A stretch of 64,000 nt of DNA, taken from assembly GCF_000969605.1 (NCBI RefSeq), contig NZ_JZUE01000012.1, positions 124,001-188,000 of the forward strand. Direction: 5' to 3'. Numbering within the stretch: position 1 is the first letter of the stretch; each line of letters begins with the position of its first letter. Below are positions 51,225 through 60,430 of the stretch, piece by piece. The stretch is from Aquincola tertiaricarbonis. Its GTDB lineage: Bacteria > Pseudomonadota > Gammaproteobacteria > Burkholderiales > Burkholderiaceae_C. The notes under the pieces are model-generated. The model ran no database searches. It was given only the letters and a program-made list of their open reading frames with translations, and was not told where the DNA came from. The position numbers and the translations under genes are program-made.

Positions 51225-52178
51225 ATGACCGTGCAACGACGCCACATCCACCGCCTGGCCCTGGCCGCCGCGCTCGCCTTCACGATGGGCAGCGCCGCGG
51301 CGCAGCCGCAGGAACTGCTGCGCATCGGCTTCCAGAAATCGGCCAGCCTGCTTACCCTGCAGAAAGCCCAGGGCACGCTGGAGAAGAAGCTGGCGCCGCT
51401 GGGCGTGGGCGTGAAGTGGGTGGAATTCCCGGCCGGCCCGCAGCTGCTGGAAGGCCTGAACGTCGGCTCCATCGACGTGGGCTACGTGGGCGAGGCGCCG
51501 CCGATCTTCGCCCAGGCTGCCGGCGCCAGCTTCGTGTACGTGGGCAACGACCCCGCCGCGCCGGAGGCCGAGGCCATCGTGGTGCCCAAGGACTCGGCCA
51601 TCCGCAGCGTGGCCGACCTGCGCGGCAAGAAGGTGGCGCTCAACAAGGGCAGCAACGTGCACTACCTGCTGGTGCGCGCGCTGGAGAAGGCGGGCCTGGC
51701 CTACACCGACATCCAGCCCGTGTTCCTGCCGCCGGCCGACGCCCGCGCCGCCTTCGAGAAGGGCGCGGTGGATGCCTGGGTGATCTGGGATCCCTTCCTG
51801 GCGGCGGTGGAGCAGCAGACCGGTGCCCGCGTGCTGGCCGATGGCCGCGGCCTGGTGAACAACTATGCGTACTACCTGGCGGAGCGCAGCTATGCGCAGA
51901 AGAAGCCGCAGGTCATCCGCGTGCTGTTCGACGACAGCGTGGAACAGGGCCGCTGGCTGAAGGCCAACACCGCCCGCGCCGCGCAGCTGATCGCGCCCAT
52001 CCAGGGCCTGGACGTGCCGGTGGTGGAACGCGCGCTGCAGCGCAACCAGTTCGGCGTGCTGCCGGTGACGCCCGCGGTGGCGGCCGAGCAGCAGAAGATC
52101 GCCGACGTGTTCCATGCGCTGAAGCTGATTCCCAAGCCGCTGCGCATCACCGATGCGCTGCCGGCCGCCGCCAACTGA
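51225..52178 (+). CDS. ssuA: SsuA aliphatic sulfonate-binding protein (first copy)
   Basis: A 317-residue periplasmic binding protein with a signal peptide (IHRLALAAALAFTMGSAAAQ). Its segments LLRIGFQKSASLLTLQKAQGTLEKKLAPLG, VKWVEFPAGPQLLEGLNVGSIDVGYVGEAPPIFAQA and FEKGAVDAWVIWDPFLAAVEQQTGARVL are textbook SsuA. It delivers alkanesulfonates to SsuC/SsuB. No Shine-Dalgarno sequence precedes the ATG because the palindrome occupies that position. Confidence 0.93.
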   Translation: MTVQRRHIHRLALAAALAFTMGSAAAQPQELLRIGFQKSASLLTLQKAQGTLEKKLAPLGVGVKWVEFPAGPQLLEGLNVGSIDVGYVGEAPPIFAQAAGASFVYVGNDPAAPEAEAIVVPKDSAIRSVADLRGKKVALNKGSNVHYLLVRALEKAGLAYTDIQPVFLPPADARAAFEKGAVDAWVIWDPFLAAVEQQTGARVLADGRGLVNNYAYYLAERSYAQKKPQVIRVLFDDSVEQGRWLKANTARAAQLIAPIQGLDVPVVERALQRNQFGVLPVTPAVAAEQQKIADVFHALKLIPKPLRITDALPAAAN

Positions 52179-52201
52179 GCCGGCCCACCCTGGAGCACAC
52201 G

Positions 52202-53164
52202 ATGACCCGACACACCCTCACCCGCCGCCAGCTGGTGGCCACCGGCCTGCTGCTGGGCGCCGGCCTGCCCGCGCTGGCCCAGGCCGCGCCGCTGCGCATC
52301 GGCTTCCAGAAGGGCTCGATCAACCTGGTGCTGCTGAAGAGCCTGGGCCTGCTGGACAAGCACCTGCCCGGCGTGCCGGTGAGCTGGATCGAGTTCCCGG
52401 CCGGCCCGCAGCTGCTGGAAGCGCTGGCCGTGGGCAGCGTGGACTTTGGCGGCGTGGGCGATTCGCCGCCGGTGTTCGCGCAGGCCGCCGGCAAGCCGCT
52501 GTGGTACGTGGGCGCGGAGCCGCCCAAGCCGCTGACCAGCGCGCTGCTGGCCCGCCCCGCCGCCGGCCTGAAGACGCTGGCCGACCTGAAGGGCCGGCGC
52601 GTCGCGCTGCAGAAGGGCTCCAGCGCGCATTACCTGCTGGTGCAGGCGGTGCGCCGCGGCGGCCTGCAGTGGCGTGACATCCAGCCGGTGTACCTGCCGC
52701 CTGCGGATGCCCGCGCGGCCTTCGAGAAGGGCGCGGTGGATGCCTGGGCCATCTGGGACCCGTACTACGCCGCGGCCGAGATCGGCGGCAACGTGCAGGT
52801 GCTGGCCACCAGCCAGGGCCTGACGGCCAACCACAGCTTCTTCCTCGCCTCGCAACCGCTGACGCAGCGCGAGCCGGTGCTCAAGGCACTGTTCGCGGCG
52901 CTGACCGAAACCGACCGCTGGCTGCATGCCAACAAGAAGGAGGCGGCGCAGCGCTTTGCCGACTTCTCCGGCCTGGGCCTGGCCACGGTGCACCGCGTGA
53001 TCGAGCGGCGCAACCCGGCGCCGGTGGCACCGCTCACGCCGGCCGTGGTGGCCGAGCAGCAGAAGGTGGCCGATGCCTTCGCCGAGCTGGGCCTGATCCC
53101 GCAGCGCATCCGCGTGGCCGACATCGTCTGGCAGCCCGGCGGCGCCACGCTGGCTGCCCGCTGA
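52202..53164 (+). CDS. ssuA: SsuA aliphatic sulfonate-binding protein (second copy)
   Basis: A 320-residue paralogue of the previous protein with a twin-arginine-like signal (LTRRQLVATGLLLGAGLPALAQ). WIEFPAGPQLLEALAVGSVDFGGVGDSPPVFAQA, LKGRRVALQKGSSAHYLL and FEKGAVDAWAIWDPYYAA match SsuA. The two copies differ in the ligand-contacting N-terminal stretch (SINLVLLKSLGLLD against SASLLTLQKAQGTLE), suggesting different sulfonate ranges sharing one channel. Confidence 0.92.
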   Translation: MTRHTLTRRQLVATGLLLGAGLPALAQAAPLRIGFQKGSINLVLLKSLGLLDKHLPGVPVSWIEFPAGPQLLEALAVGSVDFGGVGDSPPVFAQAAGKPLWYVGAEPPKPLTSALLARPAAGLKTLADLKGRRVALQKGSSAHYLLVQAVRRGGLQWRDIQPVYLPPADARAAFEKGAVDAWAIWDPYYAAAEIGGNVQVLATSQGLTANHSFFLASQPLTQREPVLKALFAALTETDRWLHANKKEAAQRFADFSGLGLATVHRVIERRNPAPVAPLTPAVVAEQQKVADAFAELGLIPQRIRVADIVWQPGGATLAAR

Positions 53165-53176
53165 GAAAGCAACCCC

Positions 53177-54355
53177 ATGACACTCAAGATCCTCTGGTTC
53201 ATCCCCACCCATGGCGACAGCCGCTACCTGGGCACCGCCCAGGGCGGCCGGCAGGCCGACTTCAACTACTTCAAGCAGGTGGCGGTGGCCGCCGACACGC
53301 TGGGCTACGAAGGCGTGCTCATCCCCACCGGCCGCTCCTGCGAAGACCCGTGGACGGTGGCTTCCAGCCTGATCGACGCCACGCGCCGGCTCAAGTTCCT
53401 GGTGGCACTGCGCCCGGGGCTGATGACGCCGGTGCAGCAGGCCCGCATCGCCGCCACCTTCGACCGCCTGTCGGGCGGCCGGCTGCTGCTCAACCTGGTG
53501 ACCGGCGGCGATGCGGAGGAGCTGGAAGGCGACGGCCTGTTCCTGCCGCATGCCGAGCGCTATGAGCTGTCCAGCGAGTTCCTCACCATCTGGCGCGAGG
53601 TGCTCAGCCGCAGCCATGACGGCACGCCCTACGACCATGAAGGCAGGCACCTGCGGGTCAAGGGCGCCAAGATCCTCTACCCGCCGGTGCAGGCGCCGTA
53701 CCCGCCGCTGTTCTTCGGCGGCTCGTCGCCCGAGGCGCACGAACTGGCCGCGCGCCAGCTGGACACCTACCTCACCTGGGGGGAGCCGCCGGCCGCCGTG
53801 GCGGCCAAGGTGGCCGACATCCGCGAGCGCGCCGCCCGCCACGGCCGCACGCTGAGCTACGGCATCCGGCTGCATGTGATCGTGCGCGAGACGGAGGAAG
53901 AAGCCTGGGCCGCCGCGCGAGACCTGGTCAAGCACCTGGACCCGGCCACCGTGGCCGCGGCGCAGAAGAAGTTCGCCAGCATGGACAGCGAGGGCCAGCG
54001 CCGCATGGCTGCGTTGCATGGCGGCCGCTTCGATCCGCACGACATCCGCAAGGGCCTGGAGGTGCATCCGCACCTGTGGGCCGGCGTGGGCCTGGTGCGC
54101 GGCGGCGCCGGCACCGCGCTGGTGGGCAATCCGCAGCAGGTGGCGAACCTCATCAACGAATACGCGGAGCTGGGCCTGGAGTACTTCGTCATGTCGGGCT
54201 ATCCGCACCTGGAGGAGGCCTACCGCTTCGCCGAACTGGTGTTCCCGCTGCTGCCGCTGAAGGTGCGCGACAAGCTGGTGCAGCCGCAGCTCACCGGGCC
54301 CTTCGGCGAGATCGTGGCCAACGGCATCGTGCCGCGCGCGGTGTCTGCGAGCTGA
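53177..54355 (+). CDS. ssuD: FMNH2-dependent alkanesulfonate monooxygenase
   Basis: A 392-residue luciferase-fold enzyme matching SsuD in length and sequence: [16 protein letters not shown], the active-site cysteine C55 in TGRSCEDPW (equivalent to E. coli Cys54), [17 protein letters not shown] with the catalytic Arg/His pair, and [33 protein letters not shown]. It cleaves alkanesulfonates to aldehyde plus sulfite using FMNH2 from MsuE. The stop overlaps the ssuC start (TGATG). Confidence 0.95.
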   Translation: MTLKILWFIPTHGDSRYLGTAQGGRQADFNYFKQVAVAADTLGYEGVLIPTGRSCEDPWTVASSLIDATRRLKFLVALRPGLMTPVQQARIAATFDRLSGGRLLLNLVTGGDAEELEGDGLFLPHAERYELSSEFLTIWREVLSRSHDGTPYDHEGRHLRVKGAKILYPPVQAPYPPLFFGGSSPEAHELAARQLDTYLTWGEPPAAVAAKVADIRERAARHGRTLSYGIRLHVIVRETEEEAWAAARDLVKHLDPATVAAAQKKFASMDSEGQRRMAALHGGRFDPHDIRKGLEVHPHLWAGVGLVRGGAGTALVGNPQQVANLINEYAELGLEYFVMSGYPHLEEAYRFAELVFPLLPLKVRDKLVQPQLTGPFGEIVANGIVPRAVSAS

Positions 54356-55134
54356 TGATGGACAACGCACGCCAATCCCTGCGCCGCCTGGCGCCCTGGC
54401 TGGTGCCGGTGCTGGTGATCCTGGGCTGGCAGGCCGCCTCGTCGCTGGGCTGGCTGTCCACCCGGGTGCTGCCCGAGCCGCTGGCGGTGGTCAAGGCCTT
54501 CTGGACGCTGGCCGCCTCGGGCGAGCTGTGGACGCATGTGGCGGTGAGCACCCGCCGCGCCGCGGCCGGCTTCGCCATCGGCGGCGGGCTGGGGCTGCTG
54601 CTGGGCCTGTTCACCGGCAGCTTCAAGGCCGCCGAGACGCTGCTGGACAGCACGCTGCAGATGGTGCGCAACATCCCGGCGCTGGCGCTCATTCCGCTGG
54701 TGATCCTGTGGTTCGGCATCGACGAGACGGCCAAGCTGTTCCTGGTGGCGCTGGGCGTGTTCTTCCCCATCTACCTCAACACCTTCCACGGCATCCGCTC
54801 GGTGGACAAGGGCCTGATCGAGATGGCGCGCAGCTACGGCCTGGGCGGCTGGCAGTTGTATAGACAGGTGATCCTGCCCGGCGCGCTGCCCTCCATCCTG
54901 GTGGGCGTGCGCTTCAGCCTGGGCCTGACCTGGGTGCTGCTGATCGTGGCCGAGACCATCTCGGCCCAGGCCGGCATCGGCTACCTGACGATGAACGCCC
55001 GCGAGTTCCTGCAGACCGACGTGGTGCTGGTGGGCATCCTGCTGTATGCGCTGCTGGGCAAGCTGGCCGACCTGCTGGCCAAGGGCCTGGAGCGCTGGTG
55101 GCTGCGCTGGCACCCCGGCTACCAGAGCGCCTGA
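54355..55134 (+). CDS. ssuC: Aliphatic sulfonate ABC transporter permease
   Basis: A 259-residue inner-membrane protein with six probable helices and the SsuC EAA loop IEMARSYGLGGWQLYRQVILPGALPSILVGVRFSLGL. A second ATG three bases on is an alternative start. Within the EAA loop the codons for LYRQ contain a TGTATAGACA palindrome variant with the rare AGA arginine codon. Confidence 0.93.
   Translation: MMDNARQSLRRLAPWLVPVLVILGWQAASSLGWLSTRVLPEPLAVVKAFWTLAASGELWTHVAVSTRRAAAGFAIGGGLGLLLGLFTGSFKAAETLLDSTLQMVRNIPALALIPLVILWFGIDETAKLFLVALGVFFPIYLNTFHGIRSVDKGLIEMARSYGLGGWQLYRQVILPGALPSILVGVRFSLGLTWVLLIVAETISAQAGIGYLTMNAREFLQTDVVLVGILLYALLGKLADLLAKGLERWWLRWHPGYQSA
54855..54868. promoter_or_regulatory. 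TGTCTAGACA-type palindrome (site 5), inside ssuC
   Basis: GTTGTATAGACAGG. The core TGTATAGACA falls on conserved LYRQ codons, so protein constraint may explain part of the match; the AGA codon is nevertheless unusual here. Weakest of the six sites as an operator. Confidence 0.25.
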
Positions 55135-55143
55135 ACCCCCACC

Positions 55144-56076
55144 ATGCGGACGACCACGATGATGCATCCCTTCCTGTTCGACGTCGAAGGCACGGCCGCG
55201 CTGGATGCCGGCCTGCCGCGCCGGCCGCCGGCCACGGCGCCAGCCGATGCGCAGCCGCTGCGACGCGGCACGCCTGCACCCGACCGAGGCCTGGCCGTGG
55301 CCCTGCGCGGCGTGGCCAAGCGCTATGGCGAGCGCAGCGTGCTGGCGCAGATCGACCTGGACATCCGCCCCGGCGAGTTCGTGGCCATTGTCGGCCGCAG
55401 CGGCTGCGGCAAGAGCACGCTGCTGCGCATGCTGGCGCAGCTGGAGCAGCCCAGCAGCGGGCTCATCACGGCGCAGGCGGCCGAGGCGGCCGGTGCGGGC
55501 CCGCTGGCCGCGCACCAGGCCGCCATCCGCATCATGTTCCAGGATGCGCGGCTGCTGCCCTGGAAGCGGGTGCTGGACAACATCTCGCTGGGCCTGGCCG
55601 GCCCCGATGCCCGCGACCGCGCGCTGGAGGCTCTGGCCCAGGTGGGGCTGGCCGACCGGGCGCATGAATGGCCGGCGGTGCTGTCCGGCGGCCAGCGCCA
55701 GCGCGTGGCCCTGGCCCGTGCGCTGGTGCATGCGCCGCGGCTGCTGCTGCTGGACGAACCGCTGGGCGCGCTGGATGCGCTCACCCGCATCGAGATGCAC
55801 CGGCTGATCGAATCGCTGTGGCTGCGCCACGGCTTCACCGCGCTGCTGGTCACGCACGACGTGGCGGAAGCGGTGGCCCTGGCCGACCGGGTGCTGCTGA
55901 TCGAGGACCAGCATGTGACGCTGGACCAGCGCATCACGCTGCCGCGCCCGCGCCGGCATGGCGATGCAGCCTTCGCGCAGCATGAGTCGCGCATCCTGCA
56001 GCGGGTGCTGCAGCAGCCCGCCACCGAGCCGCCCCCGGCCTGGCCCGAGGCACGCGGCTGGCGCTTCGCGGTGTAG
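55144..56076 (+). CDS. ssuB: Aliphatic sulfonate ABC transporter ATP-binding protein
   Basis: A 310-residue ATPase: Walker [24 protein letters not shown], signature [15 protein letters not shown], Walker [16 protein letters not shown] and [16 protein letters not shown], all in the SsuB pattern. It carries an N-terminal extension of about 50 residues (Pro/Ala/Arg-rich) before the nucleotide-binding fold, longer than in E. coli SsuB. It is the last gene of the operon; an 8-base-arm hairpin follows at 56086-56113. Confidence 0.92.
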   Translation: MRTTTMMHPFLFDVEGTAALDAGLPRRPPATAPADAQPLRRGTPAPDRGLAVALRGVAKRYGERSVLAQIDLDIRPGEFVAIVGRSGCGKSTLLRMLAQLEQPSSGLITAQAAEAAGAGPLAAHQAAIRIMFQDARLLPWKRVLDNISLGLAGPDARDRALEALAQVGLADRAHEWPAVLSGGQRQRVALARALVHAPRLLLLDEPLGALDALTRIEMHRLIESLWLRHGFTALLVTHDVAEAVALADRVLLIEDQHVTLDQRITLPRPRRHGDAAFAQHESRILQRVLQQPATEPPPAWPEARGWRFAV

Positions 56077-56085
56077 CACCAGCAG

Positions 56086-56113
56086 CCGCTTGTCGGCCGA
56101 TGCCCACAAGCGG
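56086..56113 (+). terminator. Possible terminator hairpin after ssuB
   Basis: Perfect arms CCGCTTGT (56086-56093) and ACAAGCGG (56106-56113) flank a 12-base loop ten bases after the ssuB stop. No T run follows, so it may be a factor-dependent terminator or RNA-stabilising hairpin. Confidence 0.35.
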
Positions 56114-56192
56114 ACGGGGCGGCGCACCCTTGCTGCGCCGCGGTGCACACGGATGATCGGGCCAGACCCGTTCGCCCCCGCGAGGAAGCACC

Positions 56193-57293
56193 ATGGCCCC
56201 CACGTCCCACACCCTGCACAGTCCACCGATCACCGATCCCATGCGGGTGGCCGCCGGCCGCGCCAGCCCCAGCGCACAGGAAGCCGGCGCGCAGGTGCCG
56301 CCGCCGGTCGACAAGCCCGCCTCGCTGACGAGCCGGGTGGTCAAGCTGGTCAAGGACTCGGTCAACGCCTGGGTGGACGACAACGCCTCCAGCATGGGCG
56401 CCGCGCTGGCCTACTACACGCTGTTCTCGGTGGCGCCGCTGCTGCTCATCGTGCTGGCCATCGTGAGCCTGGTGTTCGATGCCGAGGCCGCGCGCGGCCA
56501 GATCTTCGAACAGCTGCGCGGGATGATGGGCAACGACGGCGCCGCCGCCGTCGAAGGCCTGGTGCAGAGCATGAGCCAGCCCTCCAAGGGCATCCTGGGC
56601 ACCCTGATCGGCATGGTGGTGCTGGGCATCGGCGCCACCACCGTGTTCGCCGAGCTGCAGAACGACCTGGACCGCATCTGGCGCGCGCCGGCCCGGCCGC
56701 AGAGCAGCGGCGTGTGGTCGCTGATCCGCGCGCGGGTGCTGTCCTTCGGCATGGTGCTGGCGATCGGGTTCCTGCTGCTGGTGTCGCTGGCCATCAACGC
56801 CGCGGTCTCGGCCTGGGGCTCTTGGACGGCGCCGGCCGGCTACGAGGCCATCGGCCAGATCATCAACTTCGTCATCAGCTTCGGCGTGGTGACGGTGGCC
56901 TTCGCGATGATCTACAAGTTCATGCCGCGGGTGCGCATCCAGTGGCATGACGTGTGGGTCGGCGCGGCCATCACCGCGCTGCTGTTCTCCGTCGGCAAGC
57001 TGCTGATCGGCCTGTACATCGGCAAGAGCGGCGTGGTGTCCGGCTTCGGCGCGGCCAGCTCCATCGTGGTGCTGCTGGTGTGGGTGTACTACTCGGCGCA
57101 GATCTTCCTGATGGGCGCGGAGCTGACCTGGGTGTACTCGCACGAGTTCGGCTCGCGCCGCGGCCAGGTGCGGCCCACGTCGTCGGTGGCGCAGCTGGTG
57201 GCCGAGGACACGCCCATGGAGCGGCAGGTGCACACCACGCAAGGCGCGGCCACGGCCGCGGCCTCGCCCGCCGGCACGGTGGCGAAGGGCTGA
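56193..57293 (+). CDS. YihY/virulence factor BrkB family membrane protein
   Basis: A 366-residue protein. After about 50 cytoplasmic residues, the family core begins with AWVDDNASSMGAALAYYTLFSVAPLLLIVLAIVSLVF, continues with GMVVLGIGATTVFAELQNDLDRIW, and ends with FGAASSIVVLLVWVYYSAQIFLMGAELTWVYSHEFGS. Six membrane helices are expected. The family was once mislabelled ribonuclease BN; its function is unknown, with suggestions of lipid or ion transport. It is unrelated to the sulfur genes. Confidence 0.92.
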   Translation: MAPTSHTLHSPPITDPMRVAAGRASPSAQEAGAQVPPPVDKPASLTSRVVKLVKDSVNAWVDDNASSMGAALAYYTLFSVAPLLLIVLAIVSLVFDAEAARGQIFEQLRGMMGNDGAAAVEGLVQSMSQPSKGILGTLIGMVVLGIGATTVFAELQNDLDRIWRAPARPQSSGVWSLIRARVLSFGMVLAIGFLLLVSLAINAAVSAWGSWTAPAGYEAIGQIINFVISFGVVTVAFAMIYKFMPRVRIQWHDVWVGAAITALLFSVGKLLIGLYIGKSGVVSGFGAASSIVVLLVWVYYSAQIFLMGAELTWVYSHEFGSRRGQVRPTSSVAQLVAEDTPMERQVHTTQGAATAAASPAGTVAKG

Positions 57294-57330
57294 GAACCTG
57301 ACTGCCCGGGCGGCGCCGACGGCGCCTCGC

Positions 57331-57720
57331 TCAGGCCATGGCCTGCGCCCCCAGCAGCGTGTCGGTGAACTGCTCGAAGCGGCGCACCAGGCCGCCACGC
57401 ACCTCCCACACATGCGCCACGCGGGCGTCCAGCATCTTGCCGGTGGCGCGATGCCGGCCGCGGTAGCGGCCCACGCCGACGACATGCGGGCCGGCGTCGA
57501 GCAGGGTTTCGAGCTCGAAGCGGTAGTCCTCCCAATCACGGCCCAGCACCCGGAACACCTGCTCCACCACCTGGTCCGGCCCGACATGGGTGCCCGCACA
57601 CGGAAAGCCGGCCATCTCGGTCCACTGCACGTCGGACGCCACCTCCGCCATCATGGCGGCGACATCGCCCCGGGCTGAAGCGGCATAGTGGTCCCCCACG
57701 ATCTGATGAGGTGAACGCAT
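57331..57720 (-). CDS. SnoaL-like (NTF2 fold) protein
   Basis: A 129-residue single-domain protein: IVGDHYAASARGDVAAMMAEVASDVQWTEMAGFPCAGTHVGPDQVVEQVF is the usual SnoaL-like beginning, ending with strand pairs AHVWEVRGGLVRRFEQFTDT. Members are cyclases, isomerases or ligand-binding proteins; no specific role can be assigned. The start chosen has GGAG eight bases upstream; an ATG 15 bases earlier overlaps the upstream gene. Confidence 0.8.
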   Translation of the reverse strand: MRSPHQIVGDHYAASARGDVAAMMAEVASDVQWTEMAGFPCAGTHVGPDQVVEQVFRVLGRDWEDYRFELETLLDAGPHVVGVGRYRGRHRATGKMLDARVAHVWEVRGGLVRRFEQFTDTLLGAQAMA

Positions 57721-57721
57721 T

Positions 57722-58015
57722 TCAAAGGTCTCCATGCAGGGGCTGGCGGGTGGTCGCCAGACAGGATTCGAACAAGGCCAGTTCCTGCGCCAGCGATCCG
57801 CGCTCGCGGAACTTGCGGCCGGCCCGGCCGTACCAGTGCTCGGCGTCTTCCAGGTCGCCTTCCTGCACGTGCAGGATGCCGTGCAGCCAGGCCGCCAGGT
57901 CCGACGCGTCGCGCTGCACCATGTCGTGGGCCTTCACCCACTGGCCGGCTTGCAGCAGGTCCAGCACGTCCTGCAAGGGCGCCGGCTGATGCGGCATGGA
58001 GGTGTTCTCGCTCAT
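57722..58015 (-). CDS. Small hypothetical protein with TPR-like helices
   Basis: A 97-residue, mostly helical acidic protein: LQDVLDLLQAGQWVKAHDMVQRDASDLAAWLHGILHVQEGDLEDAEHWYGRAGRKF, whose spacing of small and aromatic residues resembles a tetratricopeptide pair. Its function is unknown. It lies one base upstream of the SnoaL-like gene, probably in the same transcript. Confidence 0.7.
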   Translation of the reverse strand: MSENTSMPHQPAPLQDVLDLLQAGQWVKAHDMVQRDASDLAAWLHGILHVQEGDLEDAEHWYGRAGRKFRERGSLAQELALFESCLATTRQPLHGDL

Positions 58016-58219
58016 GTCATCGCTCTCGTCGCGCGGGCGGCGCGGTGACGGCACTGTAGGCACGCCCCCTGCGGCGATAAAGCGCGGCCCGCGCGCTGGT
58101 CTGTCAACCGATCCGGCGCAAAGGCACAGCGTCGCCCGCGCGACAGTGCACCCAGGAAAACACGGCCTTGCGGTCCGTGTCGTTGGTGACTACAAACCAT
58201 CGACCCCCAAAACGAATGA

Positions 58220-58235
58220 AAACGAACGTTCGTTT
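58220..58235. promoter_or_regulatory. 16-base perfect palindrome, TetR-type operator candidate
   Basis: AAACGAACGTTCGTTT lies 46 bases before the hydrolase start, in an A-rich 265-base intergenic region (58016-58280). Perfect dyads of this kind are typical TetR/AcrR operators. No TetR gene is in the window. A -10-like TAGTAA follows at 58255. Confidence 0.5.
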
Positions 58236-58280
58236 GGCGGGTTTCGAAAGCAGTAGTAACAACAACGAACGGAGACGAAG

Positions 58281-59816
58281 ATGCCAGGACCCACTCCCTC
58301 AGCTCGGCCAGCGCGGGCGGCCACGGCCACCGCGGCCGCCGCATTGCTCACCGCCTTGGCCGCCGCGTCCGCACAGGCGGCCACGCCGGTGCCCAGCGTC
58401 ACCGGCCCCATCGCCAGCACGGCGCAATCCCATCCCTTCGGCGGCGCCGCGCACACGCTGCGGCCGCAGGACCTGGCCAAGCTGGGCTACGTGGAGGAGG
58501 AGTACCTGATCAGCGGCCAGGCCAACGTGTACGAATGGCCCGCCCCCGGGCCGGCCGTGGTGCGCACGGCCGATGCGCCCTACACCACCCGCGTGCTGGT
58601 GCGCCGGCCCATCAGCCCGAAGAAGTTCAGCGGCAACGTGATCGTGGAGCCGCTGAACCCCAGCAACCTGTTCGACCTGAACATCGGCTGGGGCCTGTCG
58701 GGCGAGCACTTCGTGCGCAATGGCGACGTGTGGGTGGGCGTGACGGTCAAGCCGGTGTCGGTGGTGGCGTTGAAGAACTTCGACCCGGTGCGCTACGGCG
58801 CACTGAACTTCGCCAACCCGCTGCCGCTGGACGACCCGCGCAACTGCGCCACGGTGCCCGCCGATTCGTCGCGCACTACCGAGAACGGCCTGGCCTGGGA
58901 CATCATCAGCCAGACCGGCGCCTGGCTGAAGAGCCAGGACAACAGCAACCCGCTGCGTGCGGCGGCCGGCTTCCAGCTTAAGCACCTGATCGGCTTCGGC
59001 TATTCGCAGACCGGCGGCTACCTCTACAACTACATCAACGGCATCCACCCGCGCGAGACGGCGCGCAACGGCGGCCGCCCGCTGTACGACGCCTACATCG
59101 TGGCCGTGGCCGGCGGTGCCTTCGCGGGGCTGTACCCCATCAACCAGTGCAACCCGGCGCCGCCGGTACCCGACCGGCGCCGGCAGTTCAACAACGTGGG
59201 CGTGCCCATCATCCACATCATGTCGCAGTCGGACTACCTGACGGGCATCGCCTCCCGCCGCCCCGACAGCGACGCGCCGGGCGACCAGTTCCGCCACTAC
59301 GAGGCCGCCGGCATGGGCCACGCCACGCCCGACGAGCTGTACAGCGCCGCCAAGCCGGAGGACATCGTCAAGGCCGGCCGCACCGTGCCACCGATGTCGT
59401 GCAACGAAGGGCCACGCAGCCGCTTCCCGTCCAGCATCCACTTCAACGCGGTGTTCCAGAACATGGACCTGTGGCTGCGCCGCGGCCTGCCGCCGCCCAA
59501 GGCCGAGCCCATCACCGTGGCCGAGGGCAAGCCGGTGCTGGACGTGTTCGGCAACGTGACGGGCGGCCTGCGCAGCCCATACGTGGACGTGCCCACCAGC
59601 ACCTGGAACGGCGCCTCCACCGGTGCCAGCTTCTGCTTCATCGCGGGCCACGAGATCCCGTTCGACGAAGCGCGGCTGAACCAGCTCTACACCAGCCATG
59701 GCGACTACGTGAACCAGGTCAAGGGCAGCGTCAACCGCCTGGTGCGCGACCGCTTCCTCACGCCGGCGGACGGCCTGAAGCTGCAGCGCGAGGCCGCGCA
59801 ATCGCAGATTCCCTGA
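58281..59816 (+). CDS. Exported alpha/beta-hydrolase domain protein
   Basis: A 511-residue protein with a signal peptide (RAATATAAAALLTALAAASAQA). The core has the nucleophile elbow GFGYSQTGGYLYNYINGIHP near residues 237-256 and a plausible base in GMGHATPDEL. It matches the large alpha/beta-hydrolase-domain family of unknown substrate that is common in Proteobacteria and Actinobacteria. Control by a TetR-type repressor at the upstream palindrome is inferred. A PEP-CTERM gene follows 32 bases downstream. Confidence 0.82.
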   Translation: MPGPTPSARPARAATATAAAALLTALAAASAQAATPVPSVTGPIASTAQSHPFGGAAHTLRPQDLAKLGYVEEEYLISGQANVYEWPAPGPAVVRTADAPYTTRVLVRRPISPKKFSGNVIVEPLNPSNLFDLNIGWGLSGEHFVRNGDVWVGVTVKPVSVVALKNFDPVRYGALNFANPLPLDDPRNCATVPADSSRTTENGLAWDIISQTGAWLKSQDNSNPLRAAAGFQLKHLIGFGYSQTGGYLYNYINGIHPRETARNGGRPLYDAYIVAVAGGAFAGLYPINQCNPAPPVPDRRRQFNNVGVPIIHIMSQSDYLTGIASRRPDSDAPGDQFRHYEAAGMGHATPDELYSAAKPEDIVKAGRTVPPMSCNEGPRSRFPSSIHFNAVFQNMDLWLRRGLPPPKAEPITVAEGKPVLDVFGNVTGGLRSPYVDVPTSTWNGASTGASFCFIAGHEIPFDEARLNQLYTSHGDYVNQVKGSVNRLVRDRFLTPADGLKLQREAAQSQIP

Positions 59817-59848
59817 CCACCGGCATCCCTATTCAACGAGGAGACTTC

Positions 59849-60430
59849 ATGAACCTGTCTAGACAAGCCACCCGCCGCCTGGCCACGGTCGCCCTTGCCG
59901 CCGCGGCGGCCCTGGGCGCCACCACCGCGCAGGCGGTGGACCTGGCGCTCGACTGGGGCACCCACGGCCCGGCCCGCCTGGCCCAGCACAACCCCGGCCC
60001 CGAAGGCAGCTTCTTCGTGGACACGTATTCCTTCAGCCTGGACGCCGGCAGCTGGCAGATTGCCAGCACCGCGGTGGCCAACGAGCTGATGCTCGGCGGC
60101 AATGCGGTGTACTCGATCATCGGCGGCAGCTACGGCCTGTATGCCGACCCCGACGGCACGCCGGAAAGCGGCGACGAGGACCTGGTGGGCGGCACCATGA
60201 GCAACTTCGACGGCACCACCGGCGAGCTGAGCATGCAGGCCACCGTGGGCCAGGGCCGCTACTACTACCTGGTGACGGGCCTGGCCTTCGGCAGCGCAGG
60301 CGGCGCCTACCAGCTGACCTCGGCGGTGGCCGCGGTGCCCGAGCCCGGCTCGGCCGCGATGCTGCTGGCCGGCGCAGCGGTGCTTGGCGGCATCGGCTGG
60401 CGCCGTCGCCGCGGCGATCAGAAGCGGTAG
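59849..60430 (+). CDS. PEP-CTERM sorting domain-containing exported protein
   Basis: A 193-residue protein with a signal peptide (RRLATVALAAAAALGATTAQA) and the C-terminal sorting signal VPEPGSAAMLLAGAAVLGGIGWRRRR. The middle is strand-rich with a DPDGTPESGDEDLVGG acidic loop. Codons 2-6 read CTG TCT AGA CAA and form the TGTCTAGACA palindrome, clearly against local codon habit. The 3' end overlaps the convergent outer-membrane protein gene by 13 bases. Confidence 0.82.
   Translation: MNLSRQATRRLATVALAAAAALGATTAQAVDLALDWGTHGPARLAQHNPGPEGSFFVDTYSFSLDAGSWQIASTAVANELMLGGNAVYSIIGGSYGLYADPDGTPESGDEDLVGGTMSNFDGTTGELSMQATVGQGRYYYLVTGLAFGSAGGAYQLTSAVAAVPEPGSAAMLLAGAAVLGGIGWRRRRGDQKR
59854..59867. promoter_or_regulatory. 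TGTCTAGACA-type palindrome (site 6), in codons 2-7 of the PEP-CTERM gene
   Basis: CCTGTCTAGACAAG, identical in all 14 bases to the site before ssuA at 51205. It uses TCT, AGA and CAA codons. Confidence 0.5.

Noticed and set aside
54852-54870. Internal promoter/operator within ssuC as a firm regulatory site
   Set aside because: The palindrome lies on conserved EAA-loop codons (LYRQ), so coincidence with protein constraint is likely; listed only as a weak site.
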